Shown one piece after another: positions 16,575-26,218 of a DNA stretch of 64,000 nt. A program made the position numbers and the translations under genes. The notes under the pieces were generated by a model. It was given only the letters and a program-made list of their open reading frames with translations, was not told where the DNA came from and ran no database searches. The stretch is from the NCBI RefSeq assembly GCF_000429065.1, contig NZ_AUBD01000005.1, positions 1-64,000 on the forward strand, read 5' to 3'. The first letter of the stretch is position 1, and each line of letters opens with the position of its first letter. Source of the stretch: Silanimonas lenta DSM 16282 (lineage in GTDB: Bacteria; Pseudomonadota; Gammaproteobacteria; Xanthomonadales; Xanthomonadaceae).

Positions 16575-17575
16575 GCGGGCCTTCCTTCATCGTGGGGTAG
16601 CCTGCCGGCGCGCCGGGCGGCCAGCCGGGCGCAGAGTGCCACCGCATGGCGCAGGCTGGAGGCGTCGGCAAGGCCGCGGCCGGCCAGTTCGAGGGCGGTG
16701 CCGTGGTCCACGGCCACCCGCGGAAAGGGCAGGCCGAGGGTGAGGTTCACGGCTTCCTCGAAGCCGCTCGCCTTCAGCACCGGCAGGCCCTGGTCGTGGT
16801 ACATCGCCACCACGGCGTCGAAGGCCCCGCGCTGCTGCGGCAGGAAGGCGGTGTCGGCGGGCAGCGGGCCTTCGAGCCGCAGGCCCTCGCCGCGCAGGCG
16901 TTCCAGCACCGGGATGATCACCTCGATCTCCTCGCGCCCCAGTTCCCCCGACTCCCCCGCATGCGGGTTCAGGCCCAGCACGCGAAGGCGGGGTTCCGGC
17001 AGGCCGAAGTCCCGGCGCAGGGCGGCGTCGGTGATGCGCAGTACCCGCTCCAGCAGGGCGGGGGTGAGGGCCCCGGGTACGGCGCGCAGCGGCAGGTGGG
17101 TGGTGGCCAGCGCCACCCGCAGCCGCGGGCTGGCCAGCATCATCACTACCTCGCTGCTCGCCACTTCGGCCAGCAGTTCGGTGGTGCCGGTGTAGGGAAT
17201 GCCGCCGCGGTTGATGCTGGCCTTGTGCACCGGCCCGGTGACGAGGCCGTCGACCGTCCCCGCCAGGGCATCGGCCGCGGCGCTGCGCAGGGCGCCGACC
17301 ACGGCCGCGGCATTGCCGGGGTCGGCATGGCCGAAGCGTGTGGCATGGGGATTGGCGTGCTCGACGAGGGGCAGTTCGCCTGGGGCGCTTTCCTCGCCGG
17401 GGCCGAGGAGGCGCAGCGGCAGGCCGAGGGCGCGGGCGGCAGCGAGCAGGGTCTCACCGTCGCCATAGGCCACGAGCCGCGCGGGCCAGGCGTCCTGGGC
17501 GATACGGACACAGAGCTCGGGGCCGACGCCGGCCGGCTCGCCGGGCACCAGCGCGAGCCGCGGCAGGCTGGCCAC
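16571..17575 (-). CDS. pdxA: 4-hydroxythreonine-4-phosphate dehydrogenase
   Basis: PdxA oxidises 4-phosphohydroxy-L-threonine in the DXP-dependent pathway to pyridoxal phosphate. The 334-residue protein has [25 protein letters not shown], the metal-binding [15 protein letters not shown] and [13 protein letters not shown]. It follows surA by 3 bases and overlaps rsmA by 4. The pathway also needs Dxs, encoded at 43190-45097. Confidence 0.96.
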   Translation of the reverse strand: MASLPRLALVPGEPAGVGPELCVRIAQDAWPARLVAYGDGETLLAAARALGLPLRLLGPGEESAPGELPLVEHANPHATRFGHADPGNAAAVVGALRSAAADALAGTVDGLVTGPVHKASINRGGIPYTGTTELLAEVASSEVVMMLASPRLRVALATTHLPLRAVPGALTPALLERVLRITDAALRRDFGLPEPRLRVLGLNPHAGESGELGREEIEVIIPVLERLRGEGLRLEGPLPADTAFLPQQRGAFDAVVAMYHDQGLPVLKASGFEEAVNLTLGLPFPRVAVDHGTALELAGRGLADASSLRHAVALCARLAARRAGRLPHDEGRPA

Positions 17576-17578
17576 GGT

Positions 17579-18892
17579 TCAGGCGCCGAGCCGCGACTCG
17601 ACGTAGGCGTCGGCGCGCAGCTGGCGCAGGAAGCGCTCGAACTCGTCCTGCGCCTTGCGCTCGCCGATGATCTGGCGCGCGCGGTCGCGACGGTTCTCCT
17701 CGCTCACGTCCTGCTGGCGGCTGGCCACCCGGCGCAGCAGGTGCCAGCCGGCCTCGGTGCGGAAGGGCTCGGAGAGTTGGCCGTCGGCGAGGGCGGAGAG
17801 CTGGGCGGCGATGGCCGGGCCGAAGCTGCCTTCGGCGAACCAGTCGAGGCGGCCGCCTCGGTTGCGGCTGAAGGTGTCGTTGGAGAACTCGCGCGCCAGC
17901 TTGGCGAAATCCTCGCCGGCGAGGATGCGCGCACGCAGCTCTTCGATGCGGCGGCGGGCGGTTTCCTCGCCGACGAGGTCGTTCACCGCGATCATCAGGT
18001 GGTCGGCCTGATACTCGGTGATGGTCTGGGCGCCGGCCTGGCGCTTCTCCACGAGTTGCACCATCTGAAAGCCGCTCGGGCCGCGCAGGGGCTCGGTGTA
18101 CTGGCCCGGCTGCAGGGACTGGATGATCTCGGCGAAGCGCGGCGGGATCGAGGACAGCTCGCGCCAGCCCAGATCACCGCCCTCGAGGGCGTTGCGGTCG
18201 TCGGAATAGCGGATGGCGGCGGCGCGGAAGTCCATCTCGCCGCGCTCGATCAGGCTGCGGATGCCGCGGATCTTCTGCTCGGCGATGGCGACCTGCTCCG
18301 GCGTGGCGCCGTCGGGCAGGGCGACGAGGATGTTGGCCAGCCGGTACTCGGTGCTGTCGAAATCGCGCTGCGCGAGCAGCTGGTCGATCTCCGACTCGCT
18401 CACTACCACCCGGCTCTGCACCACGCGCTGCTGCAGGCGGCGGATCTGCAGTTCCTCGCGCACGCTGCGGCGGTAGTCCTCGAAGCTCAGGCCCTGGGCC
18501 TCGATCGAGGCGCGCAGCTGCTCGACGGTGCCGCCAGAGCGCTGGGCGATGCCCTGGATGGTCTGGTTGAGCTCGGTATCGCCGATGCGGATGCCCGAGC
18601 CCTCGGCGCGTGCCACCTGCAGGCGTAGCAGCACCAGGCGCTCCAGCACCTGGCGGCGCAGCACGTCCTCGGGCGGCAGCTGGTTCTCGCGGCCCTGGTA
18701 CTGCAGGCGCACGTTGGCCACCGCCTGTTCCAGTTCGGAGCGCAGGATCACGTCCTCGTCCACCACGGCCACGATGCCGTCGATCGGGCCGGCGCTGGCC
18801 CCGGTGCCGCCGAGCAGCTGGGCAGGGGCGGGGGCCGGGAGGAAGGCGGCGAGGCTGGCGGCCAGCAGGCCGGCGAGGAAGGGCTTCGACAT
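17579..18892 (-). CDS. surA: Periplasmic chaperone and prolyl isomerase SurA
   Basis: SurA escorts outer-membrane proteins, LptD among them, across the periplasm to the BAM complex. The 437-residue protein has a signal peptide (MSKPFLAGLLAASLAAF ... APAQ), a SurA_N domain (about residues 35-165 with IDGIVAVVDEDVILRSELEQAV), two parvulin domains (about residues 175-275 and 285-385), and a short C-terminal helix. The start at 18892 is set by the signal peptide; upstream codons overlap lptD. It follows lptD by 38 bases. Confidence 0.95.
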   Translation of the reverse strand: MSKPFLAGLLAASLAAFLPAPAPAQLLGGTGASAGPIDGIVAVVDEDVILRSELEQAVANVRLQYQGRENQLPPEDVLRRQVLERLVLLRLQVARAEGSGIRIGDTELNQTIQGIAQRSGGTVEQLRASIEAQGLSFEDYRRSVREELQIRRLQQRVVQSRVVVSESEIDQLLAQRDFDSTEYRLANILVALPDGATPEQVAIAEQKIRGIRSLIERGEMDFRAAAIRYSDDRNALEGGDLGWRELSSIPPRFAEIIQSLQPGQYTEPLRGPSGFQMVQLVEKRQAGAQTITEYQADHLMIAVNDLVGEETARRRIEELRARILAGEDFAKLAREFSNDTFSRNRGGRLDWFAEGSFGPAIAAQLSALADGQLSEPFRTEAGWHLLRRVASRQQDVSEENRRDRARQIIGERKAQDEFERFLRQLRADAYVESRLGA

Positions 18893-18930
18893 GGGGCGGA
18901 AACGGGCTCTGGCGCGCGGCTGCGCAGGAT

Positions 18931-21162
18931 CTAGGGCGTATAGCCGAGGATACCATCGGACAACAGGCGCTCTGAATCGCGCCCGAAGCGGCCGAGGCCG
19001 TTCAGTTCGATCTCCACGTAGATGCCGAGGTTGCGCTCGGCGTTCAGGTCGCGGATGTAGTCGCGGGCGAGGACCCGCACTGCCATGCAGCAGCTGCGCC
19101 ATTCCACGCCCCCCAGGGCCTCGAGGGTGCGGCGCTCGCGCAGCGACCAGACCCAGCGCCCCACGGTGCGCCAGTGGGCGTCGATCGGGGCGGTGAAGCT
19201 CAAGTCGGCCTGCTCCAGCAGATCCTTGCGATAGCGGTAGCTGGCGTTCAGCACGCCGCGATCGGCAAAGCGCCACTGGCTGCGCAGCGCCGAGAGCTCG
19301 GTGCCACGGCTGCCCGGATGCCACTGCTGGGCCAGCGAGAGGCTCCAGCGGTCGGAGACCCGCCAGTCGGCCTCGCCGACATAGGCCGAGCCGCCCCCCT
19401 CCGGCAGCGGCTCGCCGGGCAGCCGCACGCGCGGCGTGTCGAGATAGAGCACGCGGCCCAGGCTGAGCGAGAGGCGCTCGCGGCCGTCCTCGCCATCGAG
19501 CAGGCGGCTGGTGATGGCCAGCGTGGCCTGGTTGGCATCGGCCTGGCGGTCGGCGCCCGAGTAGCGGTTCTGCCGGAACAGGCCCGGCCAGCTGAAGGTG
19601 AGCGGCTGGGTATCGAACAGCGGCAGGGCGTCCTGGTCGCGGTAGGGCACCCGCAGGTAGTAGAGGCGCGGCTCCAGGGTCTGGATGGCCTCGCGGCCGA
19701 ACAGGGTGAGCGGGCGCTCGAAGGCAAGGCCGAGATCGAGGCTGGCAACCGGCAGGCTGCGGCTCGGGCTGCGGTCGATGGCCGGGGCCAGCGGGTCGCG
19801 CTCCAGGGAGTAGCCGGTGTAGCGCCAGGCCAGTTCCGGCCGGAAGAACCAGGCCGGGCCACCGAAGTCGAGGCGGAGGCCGGGCATCAGGTCGAGGCGC
19901 TGGCCGCCGGGGCGGTCCTCATGCTCGAAGCGCACGGCCTCGGCATGGAGGCCGAGCTCCAGCCAGGGCAGGAGCGGCTGCTGCCAGTGCGAGCGCAGGC
20001 GCGGCAGGCGGGCGAAGGGCTCGCTGCCGGGCGCCACCACCGGGTTGGCTGCCTGCCAGCGATCCAGCGAGAGCGAGGTGCTCCAGTGCCGGCCGCGGCC
20101 GTCCAGGCTCATCTGGCTCGGCAGCAGGGTGAGGGCGTTGCGGCCGAGATCGTCGCCGAAGTCGCGCAGGTACTCGCGGTCGCTGACGTGCTGCAGCAGG
20201 GCCTGGGCCGACCAGTGCGGACCGAGGCGGGTGGTGTGCTGCCAGCGGAAGAGGCCGCGGTCGCGTCCGGCGAGTTCGTCGTCCGGCAACCAGGTGCCCT
20301 CCAGCATGCCGGCGCTGGCAAGCCCGAGGTAACGGAACTCGGTGCCCAGCATCAGGCCGCGGCGCGACATCCAGCGCGGGGTGATCGTGGCGTCGTAGTT
20401 CGGTGCGAGATTGAGATAGACCGGCTGGGCGTAGTCGATGCCGTTGCGGTCGCGGTAGCCGAGCCGGGGGTAGAGCAGGCCGCTGCGGCGGGCATCGCTG
20501 GTGGGGAAGCTGAGCCAGGGCAGCCACATCACCGGCACGCCGCCCAGGCGCAGGCTGGCGCCCTGGGCCACGCCGCGCCCGGCAGCGTCGTCGACCTCGA
20601 TGGTGGCGGCGCGCAGTTCCCACTGCCGCTGTCCGGGCGGGCAGGTGGAGTAGCTGGCATCGGCGAAGGTGCTGCGCTCGCCCTCGCGCACCACGGCCAC
20701 GGCCACGCCATTGCCTTCGGTGCCCTGGCTCAGCTGGTAGGTGACATCGCGCAGGCGCACGGTGTCGTTGGCCTCGTCGCCGTCGGCGCCTTCGGCGGTG
20801 AGCCGCAGGCCCTCGTCCTCGAAGCGCACCGGGGCGAGGCTGGTCCAGGTGCCGGCCTCGTGCTCGTAGCGCAGGCCTTCGGTGCCCAGCCACTGGTCGG
20901 CACGCAGCAGCTCCACGCGGCCGCTGAAGGTCGTGACCCTGGCCTCCGAGACATCGAGACGGTCGGCGAGGATCCGCGCCGGGGTATCGGCGCGGCGCGC
21001 GCGCGGGGCATCGGGAGGCAGGGTGCGCAGGGTCTCGAGGGCAGGGGGCGCCTTGCACAGGGCCCAGGCCGGGCCGGTGTCGCGGACCTCGGAGGCCCGG
21101 GCCGGCAGGGCCAGGGCGAAGGCCAGGGCACAGGCGAGGGGGTGCAGGGGGAATCGGGGCAC
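18931..21162 (-). CDS. lptD: LPS-assembly outer-membrane protein LptD
   Basis: LptD is the barrel of the LptDE translocon that inserts lipopolysaccharide in the outer leaflet. The 743-residue protein has a signal peptide ending at PARASE, an N-terminal OstA/LptA-like jellyroll (about residues 45-180) and a large barrel domain. Disulfide cysteines are in place: one near the mature N-terminus (ALCKAPP), one after the jellyroll (TCPPGQ) and the adjacent C-terminal pair (SCCMAV). I choose the GTG at 21162 because AGAGG lies 7 bases upstream; a GTG at 21177 would add five residues. It leads the surA-pdxA-rsmA-apaG-apaH run. Confidence 0.93.
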   Translation of the reverse strand: MPRFPLHPLACALAFALALPARASEVRDTGPAWALCKAPPALETLRTLPPDAPRARRADTPARILADRLDVSEARVTTFSGRVELLRADQWLGTEGLRYEHEAGTWTSLAPVRFEDEGLRLTAEGADGDEANDTVRLRDVTYQLSQGTEGNGVAVAVVREGERSTFADASYSTCPPGQRQWELRAATIEVDDAAGRGVAQGASLRLGGVPVMWLPWLSFPTSDARRSGLLYPRLGYRDRNGIDYAQPVYLNLAPNYDATITPRWMSRRGLMLGTEFRYLGLASAGMLEGTWLPDDELAGRDRGLFRWQHTTRLGPHWSAQALLQHVSDREYLRDFGDDLGRNALTLLPSQMSLDGRGRHWSTSLSLDRWQAANPVVAPGSEPFARLPRLRSHWQQPLLPWLELGLHAEAVRFEHEDRPGGQRLDLMPGLRLDFGGPAWFFRPELAWRYTGYSLERDPLAPAIDRSPSRSLPVASLDLGLAFERPLTLFGREAIQTLEPRLYYLRVPYRDQDALPLFDTQPLTFSWPGLFRQNRYSGADRQADANQATLAITSRLLDGEDGRERLSLSLGRVLYLDTPRVRLPGEPLPEGGGSAYVGEADWRVSDRWSLSLAQQWHPGSRGTELSALRSQWRFADRGVLNASYRYRKDLLEQADLSFTAPIDAHWRTVGRWVWSLRERRTLEALGGVEWRSCCMAVRVLARDYIRDLNAERNLGIYVEIELNGLGRFGRDSERLLSDGILGYTP

Positions 21163-21234
21163 GGACGGGCCTCTCACGCAGTGGGCGCTAAGCTTGCGGG
21201 AAATCCCGCGCCGCGGGGAGCCCCGCCCAAGACC

Positions 21235-21645
21235 ATGCAAGGCCCCGAACCCGAGGTCCCTCTGCCGGCCAGCGAGCAGGAATGGCGTGCCCGCCTGAGT
21301 CCCGAGCAGTACGCGGTCTGCCGCTGTTCGGCCACCGAGCCGCCGTTCAGCGGCGCTTACTGGGACCACCACGAGGACGGGGTCTACCACTGCGTGGCCT
21401 GCGGCGCGGCGCTGTTCGATTCGACGGCGAAGTTCGACTCCGGCAGCGGCTGGCCGAGCTATACCCGGCCGGTGGAGCGCAGCGCCGTGGGGGCGAGGGA
21501 AGACCATTCGCATGGCATGCACCGCATCGAGGTGCACTGCGCGCGCTGCGCCTCGCACCTCGGCCATGTCTTCCCGGACGGCCCGCCACCTACCGGCCTG
21601 CGCTACTGCATCAATTCGGCGGCGCTCGACTTCCGGCCGCGCTGA
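21235..21645 (+). CDS. msrB: Peptide methionine-R-sulfoxide reductase MsrB
   Basis: MsrB repairs the R-form of methionine sulfoxide in proteins. The 136-residue protein has [21 protein letters not shown], two zinc CxxC pairs (Cys53/Cys56 and Cys102/Cys105) and the catalytic cysteine in GLRYCINS (Cys125). The common SGCGWPS motif is SGSGWPS here, so the usual nearby resolving Cys is absent. Cys31 in VCRCSATE is the likely alternative; a Cys31 recycling cysteine has been described for the Xanthomonas campestris enzyme. It is divergent from lptD. Confidence 0.93.
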   Translation: MQGPEPEVPLPASEQEWRARLSPEQYAVCRCSATEPPFSGAYWDHHEDGVYHCVACGAALFDSTAKFDSGSGWPSYTRPVERSAVGAREDHSHGMHRIEVHCARCASHLGHVFPDGPPPTGLRYCINSAALDFRPR

Positions 21646-21672
21646 GCCCGGGCGGCGTGCCCTGAACCTTCC

Positions 21673-22584
21673 TCAGGCGGCCTGCAGGCCGCGCAGATGG
21701 GCCACGCTGCACTCGCGCAGGGCAGTGAGGCTGTAGCCGCCCTCGAGCACCGAGACGAGGCGGCCGCCGCAGTGGCGGCGGGCCAGCGCGGCCAGCTCGG
21801 CCGAGAGCCAGCGGTAGTCCTCGGGGCCGAGCTCGAGATCGGCCAGCGGGTCGAGACGGTGGCCGTCGAAACCGGCCGAGACGAGGATCAGCTGCGGGGC
21901 GAAGCGGTCGATGGCCGGCAGCAGGCGCTCGCGCCAAGCCTCGCGGAAGGCGAGGCCGGGGCAGCGCGGCGGCAGCGGAGCGTTCAGCACCCGCGCGCCC
22001 TGGTCCTCGAGGCCGGTGCCGGGGTAGAGCGGAGCCTGGTGCGAGCTGACGTACTGCAGGCGCGGTTCGCGCAGGGCGATGTCCTCGGTGCCGTTGCCGT
22101 GGTGCACGTCGAAATCCACCACCGCCACCCGGGCGAGGCCATGGGCCTCCAGGGCATGCACCGCGCCCACCGCCACGCCATTGAGCAGGCAGAAGCCCAT
22201 CGGGGTGTCGCGGGTGGCATGGTGCCCGGGGGGGCGCACGGCGCAGAAGGCCTGGCCCACCTCGCCGCCCAGCACCGCATCCACCGCCGCCACCACGGCG
22301 CCGGCGGCGCGCAGCGCGGCCTCGGCCGAGTCGGCCGACATCAGGGTGTCCTCGTCGAGGCGGTGCGGCCAGGCCTCGGGGCGGGCGTCCAGCACCCGGG
22401 CGAGCAGGGCCGGGGAATGGGCGCGCGCGAGCTGCTCGCGGCGCGCGGCCGGGGCCTCGCGCCAGTCGAGGTCGGGGAAGGCGGCGCGCAGGGCTTCGAG
22501 CACCGCCGCCAGCCGCGCCGGGCTCTCCGGGTGGCCGGGGCCGGGCTGGTGGGCGAGGCAGGCGGGGTGGGTGTAGACGCGCAT
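21673..22584 (-). CDS. Histone-deacetylase-family hydrolase
   Basis: The 303-residue protein has the class II HDAC/acetylpolyamine amidohydrolase fold with its metal-site motifs: CAVRPPGHHA (His-His dyad), VVDFDVHHGNGTEDI (Asp and His ligands), SAGFDGHRLDPL (Asp ligand) and the terminal LEGGYSL. Bacterial relatives remove acetyl groups from polyamines, small molecules or protein lysines, and the natural substrate cannot be read from sequence. It shares TGATG with the preceding adenosyltransferase gene, so the two are translationally coupled, which is unexpected for these functions. Confidence 0.9.
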   Translation of the reverse strand: MRVYTHPACLAHQPGPGHPESPARLAAVLEALRAAFPDLDWREAPAARREQLARAHSPALLARVLDARPEAWPHRLDEDTLMSADSAEAALRAAGAVVAAVDAVLGGEVGQAFCAVRPPGHHATRDTPMGFCLLNGVAVGAVHALEAHGLARVAVVDFDVHHGNGTEDIALREPRLQYVSSHQAPLYPGTGLEDQGARVLNAPLPPRCPGLAFREAWRERLLPAIDRFAPQLILVSAGFDGHRLDPLADLELGPEDYRWLSAELAALARRHCGGRLVSVLEGGYSLTALRECSVAHLRGLQAA

Positions 22585-23135
22585 CAGCGCCGGCGTTCGT
22601 GGTTCCAGAGCACTTCGCCATGGCCGCTGGCACGGGCCAGCACGCGGCAGAGCACGAAGAGCAGGTCGGAGAGCCGGTTGAGGTAGCGGATGGCCTGCGG
22701 CCGCACCGCGTCGTGGTGCGAGAGCGTCACCACCTCGCGCTCGGCGCGGCGGACGATGGTGCGGGCGAGGTGGCCATGCGCCGCGGCGAGGCCGCCGCCG
22801 GGCAGGATGAAATCCTTGAGCGGCGGCAGGTCGGCGTTGAATCGGTCCAGCACCTGCTCCAGACGCTCGATGTCGGCGTCCTGGATGGCGGCATGGCCGG
22901 GGATGCACAGCTCGCCGCCGAGGTCGAAGAGCTGGTGCTGCACCGCCACCAGCACCTCGCGCACGGGCTCCGGGATCTCGCAGGCGAGGATGAGGCCGAT
23001 GGCGCTGTTGGCCTCGTCCACCGTGCCGTAGGCCGCGACCCGGGCGGAGTCCTTGGCCACCCGCGAGCCGTCGCCGAGGCCGGTGCTGCCGTCGTCGCCG
23101 GTACGGGTGTAGATCTTCGAGAGCCGGTTGCCCAT
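22584..23135 (-). CDS. Cob(I)alamin adenosyltransferase, PduO type
   Basis: The enzyme transfers the 5'-deoxyadenosyl group of ATP to reduced corrinoid, making coenzyme B12. The 183-residue protein has KIYTRTGDDGSTGLGDGSRV (ATP site), YGTVDEANSAIGL, FILPGG and the C-terminal RRAEREVV ... YLNRLSDLLFVLCR. No corrin-ring synthesis genes lie nearby, so it probably serves salvage of imported cobalamin; the gene 7 bases upstream encodes a BtuM-like transporter. Confidence 0.93.
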   Translation of the reverse strand: MGNRLSKIYTRTGDDGSTGLGDGSRVAKDSARVAAYGTVDEANSAIGLILACEIPEPVREVLVAVQHQLFDLGGELCIPGHAAIQDADIERLEQVLDRFNADLPPLKDFILPGGGLAAAHGHLARTIVRRAEREVVTLSHHDAVRPQAIRYLNRLSDLLFVLCRVLARASGHGEVLWNHERRR

Positions 23136-23142
23136 GCGGTCT

Positions 23143-23730
23143 TCAGCGCGGGGCGTGGCCGGCCGGGGCGAGGCGGGCGAAGGCCGGCGCGAGGGCGAGA
23201 TGCAGGGCGGCGCCGATGCCCACCCAGGCGAAGGCCACCGTGAGGTAGGCCGGCCACCAGTCGGCGTAGTTCTTGGCCCAGCCGGCGAGGCTCGGCTCGG
23301 CCACGCTGCTGCTGAACCAGTAGAAGCCGCCCTGGGCGAACAGGTGGCAGAGGCTGGCGCCCACGAACAGGGCCAGGGCGAGGCGGCCCAGAAGGCTCCA
23401 GCGCGGCGCGAGCCCCCGGGCGGCGGCCCACTGGCCGGCCAGGGTGAGCGCCGCATGCGCCGGCAGCAGGAACCAGTAGCCCGGCGAGACGCAGTAGTGG
23501 TTCCAGAAATCCACGCCGCTCGCCGAGATGACCTGCCAGTCCACCGCCACGGCCAGCGCCATCAGGGCCGGGAAGGCCCAGCGCTGGTGGCCCGCCAGGT
23601 AGACGCCGGAGGCGAAGAACACCGCCCAGGAGGCATCGGGCACGGCGCCGAAGTGGTGGGCGCGGGTGGCGGCCATCACGAGGGCGAGGAAGGCGAACAC
23701 GGCGAGTGCGTGTCGGAGGGCAAGGCGCAT
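23143..23730 (-). CDS. btuM: BtuM-like cobalamin transporter (membrane protein)
   Basis: The 195-residue protein has about six membrane helices and few charges. The size, topology and motif GVDFWNHYCVSPGYWFLLPAH fit BtuM, the solitary ECF-type S component that takes up vitamin B12 in Gram-negative bacteria. The cysteine in NHYC is residue 80 here, the same number as the cobalt-coordinating Cys80 reported for the Thiobacillus denitrificans protein. Location 7 bases ahead of a cobalamin adenosyltransferase supports the call. The family assignment is from memory of its features, not a search. No cobalamin riboswitch fits in the 100 bases upstream. Confidence 0.72.
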   Translation of the reverse strand: MRLALRHALAVFAFLALVMAATRAHHFGAVPDASWAVFFASGVYLAGHQRWAFPALMALAVAVDWQVISASGVDFWNHYCVSPGYWFLLPAHAALTLAGQWAAARGLAPRWSLLGRLALALFVGASLCHLFAQGGFYWFSSSVAEPSLAGWAKNYADWWPAYLTVAFAWVGIGAALHLALAPAFARLAPAGHAPR

Positions 23731-23830
23731 GGGCGGCAGTCGGAGCGAACGGATGACAGAGGACGAAGTCTAGCCCAAGGGGGCGCGGGCTGCGCCCGGG
23801 CGGCGGGCGCCGGGGCGTATCCTAGGCGGC

Positions 23831-25033
23831 ATGGAAACGCGCGAGTTCGACGTGGTGATCGTGGGTGGCGGGCTGGTGGGGGCGAGCCTCGCCTGCCTGC
23901 TGGTGCCGCAGGGGCGCTCGGTCGCCCTGGTGGATGCGGGCAGCGGGCCGGTGCCGCTCACGGCCGACCCGCGCAAGCTGGCGCTCGCGGCCGCCAGCCT
24001 CGACACCCTCGCCGCCCTGGGCGTGCTCTCCCGGCTGCCGGTTCCGCCCACCCCCATCCGCCGCCTGCACGTGAGCCGGGAAGGCGATTTCGGCCAGCTG
24101 CGCTGCGAGGCCGCCGAACTGGGGCGCGAAGCCTTCGGCGGCGTGGTGCTGGCGGGCGAGCTCGGTGCGGCCCTCGAGCAGGCGCTCACCGCCCTGCCGG
24201 GGCTGGTCCGGGTGCGCGGCCGTGCCGAAGCGGATGGGGTGGACGGCGGCGGGCGCCGCCTGCGGGTGCTGCCCGAGGGCCGACCCGCCGAGACCTGGCA
24301 GGCCAGGCTGGTGGTGGCCGCCGATGGCAGCGCCTCTCCCCTGCGCGGGGCGGCCGGCATCGAGGTGGCGCGCCATGACTACGGCCAGACCCTCATCGTC
24401 ACTTCGGCCCGGCTGTCCGCCGCTCCCGAGGGCACGGCCTTCGAGCGCTTCACCGACCACGGGCCCTGCGCCCTGCTGCCGATGGCCGGGGGTCGCCACG
24501 GCGCGCTCTGCGGCGTGGCCACGGCCGAGGCCGCGGCGGTGCTGGCGCTGGACGACGCCGGGTATGCGGCCTACTTCCAGCGCCGCTTCGGCTGGCGCGC
24601 CGGGCGCGTGCTCGAGGTGGGCGCGCGCAGCGCCTGGCCGCTGCACCGGGTGGTGGCCGCGCGGCTGGTGGCCGAGCGGCTGGTGCTGGTGGGCAATGCC
24701 GCGCAGACCCTGCACCCGATCGGCGCCCAGGGCTTCAACCTCGGCCTGCGCGATGCCCTCACCCTGGCGGGCCTGCTGCGCGGCGCCGCGGACCCCGGCG
24801 CGGACGCCCTTCTGGCCGCCTATGCCGAGGCCCGCCGCGAGGACCGCGAGGCCACCCTGGCCCTGAGCGATGGCCTGGCCCGGGCCACGGCCGGCACGGG
24901 CCCCCTGCACCGGCTTGGCCGCAGCCTCGGCTTTGCCGCCCTGAACCTCGATGCCGGCCTGCGCGCCCGCTTCCTCACCGGCGCCATGGGCTACCGCCCC
25001 GGGGTGCCGCGTGCCGCCGAGGTGCTGGCATGA
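23831..25033 (+). CDS. ubiH: 2-octaprenyl-6-methoxyphenol hydroxylase UbiH-like
   Basis: This flavin mono-oxygenase catalyses a ring hydroxylation in ubiquinone synthesis. The 400-residue protein has the FAD-binding FDVVIVGGGLVGASLACLL, an adenine/DG-type motif VVAADGSASPLRG, and the terminal FAD motif LVGNAAQTLHPIGAQGFNLGLRD. The last is characteristic of UbiH, where other family members have GDAAH. It overlaps the next hydroxylase (ATGA), so the two form one unit. The ring position is inferred. Confidence 0.87.
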   Translation: METREFDVVIVGGGLVGASLACLLVPQGRSVALVDAGSGPVPLTADPRKLALAAASLDTLAALGVLSRLPVPPTPIRRLHVSREGDFGQLRCEAAELGREAFGGVVLAGELGAALEQALTALPGLVRVRGRAEADGVDGGGRRLRVLPEGRPAETWQARLVVAADGSASPLRGAAGIEVARHDYGQTLIVTSARLSAAPEGTAFERFTDHGPCALLPMAGGRHGALCGVATAEAAAVLALDDAGYAAYFQRRFGWRAGRVLEVGARSAWPLHRVVAARLVAERLVLVGNAAQTLHPIGAQGFNLGLRDALTLAGLLRGAADPGADALLAAYAEARREDREATLALSDGLARATAGTGPLHRLGRSLGFAALNLDAGLRARFLTGAMGYRPGVPRAAEVLA

Positions 25034-26202
25034 GCCGCGAGCGCCTCGATGCCCTGGTGGTGGGCGGCGGCATCGTCGGCGCCGCCCTGGCCCTCGGCCT
25101 GCGCCAGCGCGGCCTTGCGGTGGCGCTGGTGGAGGTGAAGGCGCCCGCGCCCTGGCAGGCGGCGCGGCCCGACCTCCGGGTCTATGCCATCGCCCCGGAC
25201 AGCGAGGCCCTGCTCGCCCGGCTCGGGGTCTGGGAGGCGGTGCGCGGGGCGCGGGCCCAGGCCTACACCGGCATGCAGGTCTGGGATGCCGGCGGCGGGC
25301 GCCCGCTGCGTTTCGACACCGGGGCGCTGGGCGTGCCCCGGCTCGGCCACATCGTCGAGCATGGCCTGCTGGTGGACCGGCTGTGGGCGGCGCTGGCCGC
25401 GGCTGGCGTGCCCTGCGCCACCGGCGCGGCCCTGGAGGCGATCGAGGAGGGCGAGAGCGGCGTGGTCGCGGTGCTGGCCGATGGCCGCCGCCTCGCCGCT
25501 GCCCGGCTGTTCGGCGCCGACGGCCTGCACTCGCGGGTGCGCGCCCTGCGCGGCATCGGCACCCGCGAGCACGACTACCGCGCCCGCGGCCTCGTGGCCT
25601 ACCTCCGCCCCGGAAAGCCGCACCGCGACACCTGCTGGCAGCGCTTCCTGCCCACCGGCCCGCTGGCCCTGCTGCCCTGTGCCGAAGGGCGGATCTCGAT
25701 CGTCTGGTCGCTGCCGGACGCGGAGGCCGAGCGCCTGCTCACCCTCGCGCCCGGGCGCTTCGAGGCCGAGCTCGGCCGCGCCAGCGACCGGGTGCTGGGC
25801 CCGCTCACCCTCGACAGCGAGCGCGTGGCCTTCCCGCTCCGGCGGCTGCTCGCCGAACGCATGCTCGATGGGCGCGTGGCCCTGCTCGGCGATGCCGCCC
25901 ACGGCGTGCACCCGCTGGCCGGGCAGGGGGTGAACCTCGGCCTGCGCGACGTGGCCGGCCTGCTCGACGGCATCGATGCGGCGAAGGCTAAACGCCGCGA
26001 AGCGCTCTCCGACACCGTGCTGCAGCGCTGGGCGCCGCAGCGCGTGAGCGAGAACACCGTGGCGGCCCATGCCTTCGAGGCCATCCACCGCGTCTACGGC
26101 AACGATGCGCCGCTGCCCACCGCCCTGCGCGGCTGGGTGCTGGCAGCGGCCAATCTGCCGCCCGTCAACCGCCTGCTCTGGCGCCGGGCGGCGGGCCTGT
26201 AG
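25030..26202 (+). CDS. UbiH/UbiF/VisC/COQ6-family ubiquinone hydroxylase (UbiI-like)
   Basis: The 390-residue FAD mono-oxygenase has LDALVVGGGIVGAALALGL, LFGADGLHSRVR and LLGDAAHGVHPLAGQGVNLGLRD, the three nucleotide-binding motifs of the family. It is paralogous to the overlapping ubiH. Two hydroxylases in tandem suit different ring carbons of the ubiquinone precursor; whether this one matches UbiI, UbiF or another specificity cannot be told from sequence, so no symbol is given. Confidence 0.85.
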   Translation: MSRERLDALVVGGGIVGAALALGLRQRGLAVALVEVKAPAPWQAARPDLRVYAIAPDSEALLARLGVWEAVRGARAQAYTGMQVWDAGGGRPLRFDTGALGVPRLGHIVEHGLLVDRLWAALAAAGVPCATGAALEAIEEGESGVVAVLADGRRLAAARLFGADGLHSRVRALRGIGTREHDYRARGLVAYLRPGKPHRDTCWQRFLPTGPLALLPCAEGRISIVWSLPDAEAERLLTLAPGRFEAELGRASDRVLGPLTLDSERVAFPLRRLLAERMLDGRVALLGDAAHGVHPLAGQGVNLGLRDVAGLLDGIDAAKAKRREALSDTVLQRWAPQRVSENTVAAHAFEAIHRVYGNDAPLPTALRGWVLAAANLPPVNRLLWRRAAGL

Positions 26203-26218
26203 CGGCGCTGGGGGGCGC

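Noticed and set aside
23731-23830. Possible cobalamin riboswitch before the btuM-like gene
   Set aside because: The gap is too short and no B12-box-like sequence was seen.
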